Below are positions 54,113 through 64,000 of a stretch of DNA of 64,000 nucleotides, piece after piece. The notes below the pieces were generated by a model. That model was not told the origin of the DNA, ran no database searches, and worked only from the letters and a program-made list of their open reading frames with translations. The stretch's first letter is position 1, and each line of letters opens with the position of its first letter. A program made the position numbers and the translations under genes. The stretch is from Apiosordaria backusii (lineage: Eukaryota > Ascomycota > Sordariomycetes > Sordariales > Lasiosphaeriaceae), in NCBI GenBank assembly GCA_030549205.1, contig JAUKTV010000001.1, positions 558,001 to 622,000 on the forward strand, read 5' to 3'.

Positions 54113-55581
54113 ATGACCTCCCGCTCCCGCTACCGTCTCCTCTTCGCCATTTCCTGCGTTCTATTCATCTACTCCTTTCTCAACCACCACAAATTCCCCC
54201 TCCACTTCGATGTACTTTGGCCAGGACAACAACAATCATCATCATCACGACGACCACCACCGCAGCCGCCAATAGAAGAACGCCAGCAAGTCCCCCTCGC
54301 CTCTCTCGAATCCTCGTTCTTCACCTGGTCAGACCCCGACGCACCACCGCTGCCCAAGCCGCCATACAAACCTGACCCTGAGCCCTCCCTGCCGATCCCG
54401 GATCCGTTCCCGCTTTTGTCCGATTACCCACCCCCGTCGAGGAAGTTTCTGTTGCAAAATGTGCCCAAGCAATCATGGAAGGGTCATTCGAAGAAAGGGG
54501 AGGCGCCGCTGTTGATAGGGTTTACCAGGAACTGGCCTTTGCTGCTGCAGTGCGTGACGAGCTACATCGCGGCGGGGTGGCCGCCGAGCAGTATCTACGT
54601 TGTGGAGAACACGGGGACCATGTTTAGCAATAGGCTGGGGCGGTTGACGCTGCAGAATCCGTTTTATTTGAATCACACCCAGCTGGGGATGTTGGGGGTT
54701 AATGTGATTATTGTCAGTCCCCTTTATAAACCTTTTTGGATGGGTTGTATGCTGACAGAAGGGTAGACACCGACCCTGTTGACGTTTGCCCAGCTTCAGA
54801 ACTTTTACCTTTGGTATGTTCCCTTTTTTCACCCCCCTGTCCCGAATAATGCATGCTGATCTGTCTGAAAAGGACGGCCCTCAACCGCAACTGGGACTAC
54901 TTCTTCTGGTCCCACCAAGACCTCCTCGTCTTTTCCCCCCCTAACGACCCTTCGTCCACCCTCTACTCCAACGTCCTCTCCGTCCTGCAATACCTCCAAT
55001 CCCCCGCCGCGCCCAAGTGGGCCCACCACTTTTTCGCCTATGACCACCTCACCCTCGTCAATTTGCATGCTGTCCTCTCCGTCGGCGGCTGGGACACCCA
55101 CATACCCTTTTACTCAACCGACTGCGACATGTACACCCGGCTTATGTGGGCCGGGTTCTGGCAGGGGGAGACACCAGATGTGGGGCTTATCTTTGACGTC
55201 AAGACCCCCGTCGATGATGTGGGGGCATTGTTGGCACTTCCTGGCACAATACCGAGTTTCAATGGGACGGTGTATGAGGATGTGGTGGAGATGGGGGAGA
55301 CGATGCAGGAGGTGAAGTATAATCATGGGAGTGACAATTCGGGGAGGAATACCTGGCAGCTGAGGCAGAGGGGTGGGGGGGATGAGCCGTTTTATCGGGA
55401 TCCGGTTGGGTTTGAGACGGGGACGCAGATGATGATTGATTTGGGGAGGAGGGTGTTTGCGGAGAAGTGGGGGCATAGGGGGTGTGATATTGCGTTGATG
55501 GAGGGGATTAGAGGGGAGGATGCGTGGAGGTTGGAGAGGGATTGGGAGGAGGAGGATGGGGGGGAGGAAGATAGTTGGTAG
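54113..55581 (+). CDS. type II membrane glycosyltransferase-like protein
   Basis: Join 54113..54712, 54767..54813, 54873..55581, 451 aa; the second exon is 47 nt. A short cytosolic N-terminus (MTSRSRYR) precedes one membrane helix (about 9-25), then a Pro/Ser-rich stem, the layout of Golgi transferases. The catalytic-like region has APLLIGFTRNWPLLLQCV, SIYVVENTG, TPTLLTFAQLQNFYLW, WDYFFWSHQDL and STDCDMYTRL, the last a DxD-type metal/nucleotide-sugar site, with HGSDNSGRN after it. I could not assign a CAZy family. It probably decorates glycans of secreted or wall proteins. The Glu/Gly-rich tail is low complexity. Confidence 0.82.
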
Positions 55582-57011
55582 TTTTCCAGTGTAAGGTAGT
55601 TTATATAGTGATAGGGTGTTGAATTGAGGTTTGGTTTGATGAAGAATATTGGGGTACAGATTGCCGTTTCAAGTCGTCCACCACTACTATCACAAGGTCT
55701 TGTCTCCTTCGTTGAGCATCTCCATGACGAACGTCCACATTCCTAATGCCCTTGCCAGGCTTTCGAACCACGACGCGATGAGGCGAGGTCTTCTCGCCTG
55801 GGTGTTCAGTTCCAGCTGGTGGGAACCAAAAGAAAACAAGCAAAAACATCGAACCCAAACACCGATCCCAAGCCACGACCACACAACATTCAAGTCTCAG
55901 GTACTATAATCATCAATTATTCATGGATGCAATATCATTAGGAAGAGACCACAAGGCAACAACCAGACTAAAAAAACAGCAAAAAAGCATGCGCCGGCAC
56001 TTTGAATATGCAGTTTGTAAGAGCCATCATTGCCCCCCCTCCCCCCCGGGACTCGAACTCGAACTCCCCACGATACAGACGCTCGAAAAACACCTGATAC
56101 AAGGCTTACAGGTAGAATTGAACCCTGGTTTTTCTAGGCAACCGCATACACGACTTCGACCCGCTCCAATCGCCTTATCCCATTTGACCACCTACCATTC
56201 TGGCCTGATGGCGAACGTTGCTTGAAAACTGGTCTCGAACTCGGCCATTATATCCCCATGAAGGCAGGTATTTGGGAGTCATGTGCCTGCAACTCCCGCC
56301 ACTGTGCTGCCTCAGATTTGCACCTGCCCTAATCGCAACTCTCGTCACTGCCAGTCGGCTGCAATGATCACACTGTTGGTCGACCTGTCCTCCTCGTAGC
56401 AGCCCATCACCAATATTTTGGAGTTGACTTTCGTAGAGGTTATTTGTAACAAGACCGCAGCATACCCTCACAACTCCCACAGCCTTTTTTCCCCCAAAGT
56501 TCCCACCCTCCACCCGCTATCCTTTTCACTCTTCTTTATTTCATCAAGTCTCCACATTGCGGCTCTCCTTCTCCTTTCCTTTGTTTAGTCGAGTTTGGAT
56601 GTGAAAGCAAAGTGTTTTTTTTCTTCATCTCTTGCCTTCTCCCCAGATCCATCAGCTTTGATCGTGGTTTTCAACACCTGTAAAACACAACAAAATTTCA
56701 CCAGACAGAAACGATAGGTAAATTTACAAGTCAATTTTATTGCTATGCTTGGTTGCTTGCTTGCTATGCCAACATCAAATACCAATGCCTGCTTTCCTTT
56801 CCAGACCCTTTCCATGATGGACTCGAAAAGAAAATAACCTCCTCCTCCACCACAAACCACCATTTAATCATTCACATCCCATACATACAAATTTCCATTC
56901 CAACATCATCCATCAGGTATAGGTACGTGTCATCCATCATAAACCTCCCCCACCATCAACAAACAAAATTACCACACCTCATCAAAACATCCCCGTTAAA
57001 CAAAAGAAGTA
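55582..57011. other. convergent spacer, nothing recognised
   Basis: 3' flanks of the transferase gene (+) and the large membrane-protein gene (-). A C-rich run (C7-T-C7) lies at about 56033-56050. No tRNA: the GACTCGAACTCGAACTC stretch near 56050 does not fold into a cloverleaf with its flanks. Confidence 0.5.
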
Positions 57012-60000
57012 CTACCAAAACCTCCTCCTTGTCGGCGAAGGCTTCTTGGTCTCCTTTGTCTTCTCCTCCTCAACAGGAATCGAAACAGTGAACTTCACAG
57101 TCTCAGTCTCGTAAACCGTCTGCTCCACAGTCTGTGGGATAGCAGTCACAACTCTAGAAACGGTCTCGGTCTGAGTGACAATGCTGACGCGGACAGTTTC
57201 CGTCACCGTCTCAAAAACACGCACAGTCTTGTGCTGCGTGACGAAAGGCCCGGGGATAAAGTCGATGACTGTTGAGTGCCGCTTCCCGACAACCACTTGC
57301 TCCAGACCATACTCTTTGGCGTCAGCCTGCGGCTTCCCGACAACCACCTGTTCAAGACCATATTCTTCGGCGTCGGCCTTGGGTTTCTCGGCCCCAAATA
57401 ACTCAATGCCCCTCTCATTCTGAACAGCGGGAGCAGGTGTGTCTTGTTCCGATTTCGGAGCGGTCCCGTAAACCTCAATACCGGAGTCAGGCTTCTCGGC
57501 CACCTTCGGAACTGTGACATCATCCTGCGCCGGCGGAGCCTCCACCTTGGGTCCCGACGCAAGAACAAGCTCGACGCTAGCCTCAGAAGCTTCGGCAACC
57601 TGAACAGCAGGAATGCTCTTTTCAACCACCTCAGCAGAGATAGGCACTTCCTCGACAGACTCGACAATGTGTGCCGCCTCGGCAGCCACCTCCTCAGCGA
57701 CGGGAACCTCGACGGAAGCCTTTTCCTCTACAGTTGCTTCGATTGACGGCACCACAGGAGCCTCATCCTTGATCGCATCCTTGACAATAGGTGTCTCGAT
57801 AACGACAGCCTCAGGCCGAACCGGCGGGTCAGAGGCAGCACTATAAACAACACCGCCCAGTCCCATAGCAGCAGCCTCTGTGCTAGCCAAACCAGCAGGA
57901 GCCTCCGGCACACTCGCCTCAATATTTGACTGAGGCGCCTTTTCGACGACGTGGTTCTCCGTCCGCGGTTCAGGCTTGTACATGGCGGGAGCCAAGTCCT
58001 GCTGTCGATTACCCAGCCCAATAACAACCACAAGTAACACCAAAACAACAATGGCAACATTCTTTGGGTCATTAAAGAAGTCCCTGGCCACCAGCGCACC
58101 AGCCTTGACATACGTCAAACAGTCCTTGGCCGTCTCATGACCGTTATCTAACGCCACCCTAAACGCCTCGGTGAGCAAATCGATAAAGCCTGCGTTTTGA
58201 AGTTCGCGCTGGCGTTTCTGCGCCCGCTCGGCTTGGCGACGTTCGTACTCTGCTCGGCGTTCGCGAATGACTTCCGACGGTGATAGTGGTGTGGGAGGGG
58301 CAATGTAGGAGTCGGGGTGTCGCTCGCGGAGAGTGGATGGTTGATCGAGGCTGGATGTTGGAGTAATAGCTACAAGAGCTTGGGATACTGGAACAGATCC
58401 ATAGCCTTCGTCGACTGAGGACGCAGGACGGGCCATGGGAGTGTGTTCTGCCGCTGGTTCTGGAGTCGGGACTGGTTGAGGAGGGGGCATGTCGCCGTAG
58501 ATCTCACGCATGCGCTCTTCGTCGCGAAGCCGGCGTTCTTCGGATGTGTCGATGCCTTCCTGTCCCGAACGGGGACGGGATGTTGCAGGAGGCTGCAGAA
58601 ACTCTGGGGAAGTCACACGATCAAAGGGCTCTAGAGGCGGCTCGGGTGTTGAGGGATGGACTTCAACATGCAAGCCAGATGAGGGCCGGGAGCCATGCAG
58701 CGCGGAGGTCGGTCGAGATTGCTGAACATCGGCTTGTGGTTCTGGAGGTTGCCCTGATTTGGCTAGAGCTTCTGAGTCCAGCAATAGGTCTCGTTGACGT
58801 TGCTCTTCCTGTTCAAGCTGGAAAACAGCCACCTTCTCGAGCTCGTGCTGCATTGCCGGGCTGAGAATAGGTTCGACCTCGCAGTCGACCCGTTCCATTT
58901 CCCTCCAGCAGGCTTCCCAGGCACCGGACTTCATAAGTCCATTGCTGGCGTACACCTTGACTCGGAAGATTTTGCTCGACCCAAGCTTCTCATAGCGGAT
59001 CTCGGTCTTGCAGTGGTTGCACCAGTGTCGCTTCTGTGACGAATAGCCATTTGCCATTTCCTCTTCATCCTCTGCTGTCACATTCGCCGGGCCAAGATAG
59101 TGTCCACATTCCAAAATCCTGGCTCTCCTCCTGAAGGGCAGCTCCAGAGCTTCCATAAGACGTTCTTCGAGCACCTCGAAATCGTTTTGCGGATGTGGAA
59201 GAAGAATGCCGCGCTCGAGGACAGTGTCGCCGAGTCGATCCTGCAGCTCACGCCATGAATCCCGCAACGTCTTGATCTCTTCCGAGGCCTCATAGGGAAG
59301 CCCGCCTTCGTCTATGGCTTTGCTGTTCACTAGGTCGAGACCATTTAGTGTCTCACCCCACACCCAGCGAAGAGGCAGGAGCGTGACGTGGAGCAGGACA
59401 AGAGGGGCTTCTGTTCGGATCTTGAAACGACTCGGTGTGGTGCGACCTTTGGGCGAGTATTGTACTTGAACGGTGGGACTGCCGACTCGGGATACTGTGG
59501 GGAATATGGCCGAGGTTCCGCTGTGGCGCTTGTTCGAGCGTGCAGAGCTTCCGTCAAATACTGAGGGGGTGGGAGAATCCATCTGCAATGCGTGGACTTC
59601 GGAAGGAGTGCGAAATGGCGAGCGGGTCGAGCGAGTAGTCGGTACAAAGTCCATATCCTTCTCATATTGGGACATAGCCGACACGCCAGACGCAACCCTG
59701 TCCGAATTCCTGCTGTCTGTGTTCCTACTTGAGGCGTATGATTCCCGACGAGACTGGCTGTCCTTTCCTTGGGGTGTTTTCGCATCAGAATCGTTTCCGC
59801 CACCTATCGACCCAATGGAACTGTGGCTGCGAGAACCATGCTCGCTGAACACATCGTCGCCATTGTGAGAGCTGTTATCGGCGGTATCTTCGCTCGCCGT
59901 GCGGGAATGGAGGTGAGGACGGAGGGAACTGGCGGATTCTCGTCGGTTGGGGCTGTCACGACCACTGTATGAGCTCTTTGCATCCGACTCATCATCGTCG

Positions 60001-60244
60001 ATGTCTTCTACTGGTGTGGCGTCAGGTTTTGTCTCGGGAGTGACGGTTTCTGACTTTTCCGGCTCCTGCTCCAACTTCAATGCGACAGTCAGCAAACGCC
60101 TCCATGGTCACAGTGGATGGCCGAGAAATATACCTCGGTGGATAGCCGCACCTGTGCCGCTGGTGTCTCGTCGGCCATGTCTCGGTCCCTGGGGTCTACA
60201 AAAATTGCAAAATCCAGATGTCGCTCTGAGAGCTTCCGGGGCAT
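57012..60244 (-). CDS. large conserved fungal membrane protein ('pathway-specific nitrogen regulator' type)
   Basis: Join complement(57012..60065, 60134..60244), 1054 aa; GTATAT donor, CTGAC branch, GCAG acceptor, phase 0. A long Ser/Asp/Arg-rich disordered start leads to the conserved core EAPLVLLHVTLLPLRWVWG, then a helical region, a CNHC pair with later CEVE, coiled, Arg/Glu-rich segments (ERRAEYERRQAERAQKRQRE), one membrane helix (VAIVVLVLLVVVIGLG), an acidic Glu/Val/Ala-rich region and a Thr/Val-rich tail. Proteins of this shape are usually auto-named pathway-specific nitrogen regulator; a single C-terminal membrane helix fits a nuclear-envelope or ER protein better than a transcription factor. 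A 17-aa tandem repeat lies near the end. The start at 60244 is chosen because exon 1 splices in frame. Confidence 0.85.
57281..57382. repeat. 51-bp tandem duplication in coding sequence
   Basis: Two adjacent 51-bp units encode (A/D)xEYGLEQVVVGK twice in the product of the 57012 gene. Several single-base differences between units show the duplication is not brand new. Confidence 0.9.
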
Positions 60245-61608
60245 GCTTGAAGAGACAAAAGCTGTGGCACACCGGAGGCGGCAGTGGAATTGTGTGTTTA
60301 TACAGATGGCAGGCGGGCAGCCACTTGGACACTCGGGCAACGAACCGAAAAGCCGGTGCAGCAATATTGGTCGAATCAAGTTCCACCGGGTGGAGAGGCT
60401 AGACTCGGCGATGCGCTGGCAATCGGCAAGGAGGACGAGGCGTCGCAGATTGTTTGGGAAGCGGGAGCATCCGACTGGTGTGGCCGGGTCTGGTTGGGTT
60501 CGGGCACAAGTGACAGGCGACGGCAGGGGGGAAAGGCGGTGACGGCTAGTGACAGGCGAGCTTCTCTGCCAATCTTACATGGTGGGCGACGTAAACAAAC
60601 GGTTGCCAGGTCGACGCAGCCCCGCATCGCACTTGGCACACACCATTTTTCCTCGCCCAACGGTCAGTGTGCGATTGAGTGCTCTTTCGTCGCATGTTGA
60701 AGTTCCACTGCGTACGAATGTTGGATATGACCGCCGGTGAGCTCCTCAATGTCCTGGGATGAATTGACTTCGCATCCCAAGGCGCCCCTTGCTTGGGTGT
60801 CAGCCGTAGCATTGACAGGCGCAGGGTTGCGGGTGCCCGCCGATTGTTGGGCGAACTGACAGCTGCGGGAACTGACGTCATGTCTTGGCGTATTTTGGCA
60901 AGCCCCTCATGATGGAAGTTCAGGTATGCCTGCTGCGTGAGAACATATGCAAAAGAAGACAAAAAGATGAGGAGGAACCGGTGGCATTCCATAGTAGAAG
61001 AAGCCTGGAGGGGAACTCCCTCATGCTAGTATTTTAGATCGGATGATGCGTTTGCTACCTGTTCGTACCTTCCACACCATCCATACCGGTACCTTCCTCA
61101 GTCCAGTGATCGAAGAGGGGCAATCACCCAAATGAAACGGCAAGCGCGTTTCAACTGCCAGTCCAATTATTTCCATATCGCCGTCCGTCCGATACGAAGG
61201 AGGAGATATTCCCCCAATGTGTCTTGGATGGGTGGATGGATGCTGGTGCCTTGGCCAGAATCAAAGCCTCGCTGCAGCGATGTCACCCTGCAACCCAGCG
61301 GCTCGGTTTATCCCCACATGGTGGCCCAACTGCCATGACGTCCAAGTAAGCTTCCAAGTTATCGCCCAAACCGCAGGATGGGTGTGCCCAAGCATGGTAA
61401 TTAGTGTATCCCGCTGGTCCCTGCCGAGCCTGACGCCGCTGAACCCAATCTCCGCCCAGACTCCGCCCAGACGTATCCTGTGTCGAGCATCAGACGGTCT
61501 CCTTAAAACTACTTCCTGCTCCTCACCGTTTCCTCCAACCCTGTACGTTTTCTCTTTCCAGCTTCAGAACTGCAATTTATGCAACAAAATCAGATAACAA
61601 ATATCATC
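60245..61608. promoter_or_regulatory. divergent spacer, membrane protein / amylase
   Basis: About 1.4 kb. A 148-codon minus-strand frame at 60546-60992 begins with a hydrophobic stretch but is otherwise featureless; not annotated as a gene. The region should contain both promoters. Confidence 0.45.
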
Positions 61609-63379
61609 ATGGCCGACAATCCGGAAAGGCCACCGTCTCCCGAAAAGCGGGATGCTACCCCTGAGAACATGACCATGATGCAGGGTTTCGAATGGTACAT
61701 CCCCGCCGATCAGCAGCACTGGGCCCGCCTCAAAAAAGCTCTCCCACAGCTCAAGGAGTTTGGCATCGACAATATCTGGATCCCCCCCGGATGCAAAGCC
61801 TCCTCCAAAGAAGGCAACGGCTACGACCTCTACGACCTCTACGATCTCGGCGAGTTCGACCAAAAGGGCACCGTCGCCACCAAATGGGGCACCAAGAAGG
61901 AGCTCGTCAGCCTGTGCAACAAGGCAAAGGAGCTTGGGGTTGGCATCTACTGGGATGCGGTGCTCAACCACAAGATGGGCGCCGACCACAAGGAACGTTG
62001 CCCTGTTGTCGAAGTTGACGAGAACGACAGGACGAGGCAGATCAGTGACAAGTACGAGATTGATGCCTGGGTGGGCTTCGACTTTCCCGGAAGAAAGGAT
62101 CAGTACAGCAAGATGAAGTGGCATTGGTATCACTTCAGCGGAGTGGATTTCAACGCTGAGAATGGCAAGAAGGCCATATATAAGATTATGGGTGAGGGGG
62201 GGCAGGGCTGGGCAAAGGCCGGGGATGGTGATGTCGATGATGAGAAGGGGAATTATGACTACCTCATGGGATCCGACATCAACTTTGAACACCCTGAGGT
62301 TCGCGAAGACATCATGCGGTGGGGCAGCTGGCTTGCCAACGAGATACCAATCAAGGGGATTCGGTTCGATGCCGTTAAGCACTTCAGCGAGGACTTTCTG
62401 CGTCAGCTTATTAAGAATATGGACGAGGAATTCGGGCCTGGCTGGTTCTTCGTGGGAGAGTTCTGGAAAGATTCGTTGGAGGACATGGTCAGTGATCTGT
62501 TAATATTGCAAGTTGGTGTCATTACTGACAAAGTCAAGAACAACTATCTGGCACGGATGCAATACAAGTTCGCCCTATTTGACGCGCCATTGGTCCACAA
62601 CTTCAGCGACATTAGCAAAGCCAACGGCGCCAACCTCACCAAGGTTTTTGATGACACCTTGGTACAGGCTCAGCCTGTCTCAGCAGTCGTAAGTCGCATC
62701 ATTGGCCTCGCTCAAGTTCATTTCTCATTCAAATCCCTTGCTAACTGGGTAGACTTTGGTGATGAACCACGACACCCAACCCTACCAGGCTCTCGAGGCC
62801 CCCATTGAGGCTTGGTTCAAGCCTTTAGCCTACGCTCTGATTCTGCTACGCGACCGAGGCTACCCCTGCGTGTGGTACGGTGACCTGTACGGAATCCAAG
62901 GCGAGCATTCTTTCCCTCCTTCTTGTGGCGGCGATCTCCCGAGAATGATGCTGGCCAGGAAGCTCTACTCGTACGGAAAGCAAGCAGACTATTTCGACTA
63001 CCCTACCTGTATCGGATGGGTACGCTACGGCACTTGGGACAGACCATTTGGCTGTGCAGTGGTGATGAGTAATGCCGGACCTGGAAACAAGAGAATGCAT
63101 GTGGGTGAAATGCATGCTGGGGAGACGTGGACTGATGTCATGGGGTGGAATGATGCCAAGATTGTGATTGGTGATGATGGCTTCGGTGAATTTGTCTGCG
63201 GGCAGACCAGTGTCAGCATTTGGGTGAATGAGAAGGCGAAGGACCGGGAGAGGTTCGAAAAGGAATTGTAAGTGTTGTTTGGGTTTCTTTTTTGGGAGAT
63301 TTTGGCCGACTAATATTTTCACAGTGACTCCGATATCTACAAGGTCCCTTATTCCGAGTCTGGGTCTACCTCATCATAA
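61609..63379 (+). CDS. intracellular alpha-amylase, GH13
   Basis: Join 61609..62487, 62539..62688, 62753..63267, 63325..63379, 532 aa. The four GH13 regions are present: DAVLNH (D116), GIRFDAVKH with nucleophile D254, FVGEFW with acid/base E284, and VMNHD with D350. QGFEWY near the N-terminus and VWYGDLYG fit the cytosolic GH13_5 type (AmyD-like). No signal peptide, so it acts on intracellular glycogen or maltodextrin rather than secreted starch digestion. The last exon replaces the open-frame end KEL with F-DSDIYKVPYSESG; GTAAGT and CACAG signals support it. The 51-nt intron 1 has no stop and stays in frame if retained. An upstream in-frame ATG at 61579 is an alternative start. Confidence 0.93.
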
Positions 63380-63528
63380 CCATGGACCAGGTATACACTG
63401 TGATTGGAAAAGAAGGACCCGAGGTTGGATAGGATGGGATATTGCGAAGACAAAGGGTCCATAAAGTCCTATCAAAATTCAATCTCCAACTTCAAGCCGT
63501 CTCTCACTTGACCCCTCTTGCTAAACAA

Positions 63529-64000
63529 TCAGTCATACTCAAAGCACAACAAGTCTCCCCTCGTATCCATAATATCAGCAATCGTAGCATCTGGAATAAC
63601 CCCATGCATATGCAGCACATGCCCCAACGTCGTTACATTCCCACCACCATCACCCTCGACAATCGGTTCCCTGTTTATATATACCAGTCAGCTTTCCCGC
63701 CCCGACAAAAACACGTCACTTGCAAAGAAATCACAAATACTCACGGTACATCCTCCGGCCTAACCAAATCCTCCGGCGTCCCAAACCCCGGCCCCCCACC
63801 AAACCCCCCACCCGGGAACCCTCCTCCCGTTCCATTCCCCGGCGGCGGGAAACCCGGAGGAAAAGTCCCATTGCCTGGAAACCCCCCAAACCCTCCATCC
63901 CCCGGCGGGCCCCCAAACCCATTCCTAGGCCTGTTATTCCCACCCATCTCTTTCAGCCTCACCTCGGGGTTCCGATCCTGCCACTGTGCCCAGAGCCGAT
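63529..64000 (-). CDS. tyrosinase-like protein, C-terminal part (cut by window edge)
   Basis: Join complement(63529..63670, 63745..>64000). The exon at the edge starts RLWAQWQDRNPE, the helix that follows the last CuB His in tyrosinases (D/RxWxxWQxxxP). A Gly/Pro-rich, low-complexity segment with FGGFPGNG-like units comes next. After a GTGAGT/ACAG intron the last exon ends in LHMHGVIPDATIADIMDTRGDLLCFEYD, the closing block typical of fungal tyrosinase-domain proteins (usual form: APNxTIxDVMDTxGxxLCYxY). The copper-binding histidines lie beyond the window. Function inferred: phenol oxidation, possibly pigment formation. Confidence 0.75.

Noticed and set aside
56030..56115. tRNA-like T-loop (GACTCGAAC) in the spacer
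   Set aside because: No matching acceptor, D or anticodon stems could be formed with the flanks on either strand.
60546..60992. 148-codon minus-strand frame starting with a hydrophobic segment (MECHRFLLIFLSSF)
   Set aside because: The rest is featureless, basic and without conserved pattern; a chance signal-like start in a promoter region is more likely.

Overview
The window looks like nuclear DNA of a filamentous ascomycete (Pezizomycotina), most likely a Sordariomycete and perhaps of the order Sordariales. The grounds are short GT-AG introns of about 50-120 bp with CTAAC/CTGAC-like branch sites, asco-laccase and fungal DUF-type gene content, and a 2 kb AT-rich block whose repeats differ only by transitions, as repeat-induced point mutation (RIP) leaves behind. 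All gene models below are spliced by eye from reading frame, splice signals and family resemblance. The species and most functions are inferred. No tRNA or rRNA gene was recognised.

Left part (0.8-9.7 kb): a compact set of tailoring-type oxidoreductases. There are two BBE-type FAD-linked oxidases, a short-chain dehydrogenase and a membrane-anchored cytochrome P450 with a 6-nt microexon. It resembles the tailoring half of a secondary-metabolite cluster, but no backbone synthase lies inside the window. Next come a CorA-like membrane protein, an asco-laccase with the DSGL C-terminal tail, a two-TM protein of unknown role, an SGNH hydrolase, mitochondrial pyruvate carrier subunit MPC1 and a tiny cysteine-rich secreted peptide.

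Middle (22-37 kb): a HeLo-like/DUF7580-like protein and a TM alpha/beta-hydrolase (lipase-like) are divergent across only 243 bp, an arrangement reminiscent of fungal allorecognition/immunity loci. Then come two head-to-head secreted paralogues of unknown function, and a second metabolic group: a 2-oxoglutarate/Fe(II) dioxygenase, an AsaB/GA4-desaturase-like oxygenase, an M20 amidohydrolase, an alpha/beta-hydrolase and a GNAT acetyltransferase. A short fragment resembling a caspase-like active site follows.

Right part (38-64 kb): tandem F-box-like paralogues, one frame-broken at a homopolymer; a deaminase-fold-like gene interrupted by an in-frame TAG; and a Myb/SANT-like protein. Then the RIP-type AT-rich island with a candidate solo LTR and a RIP-diverged inverted repeat, a type II membrane glycosyltransferase-like protein, a large membrane protein of the type often auto-named 'pathway-specific nitrogen regulator', an intracellular GH13 alpha-amylase, and the C-terminal end of a tyrosinase-like protein cut by the window edge.
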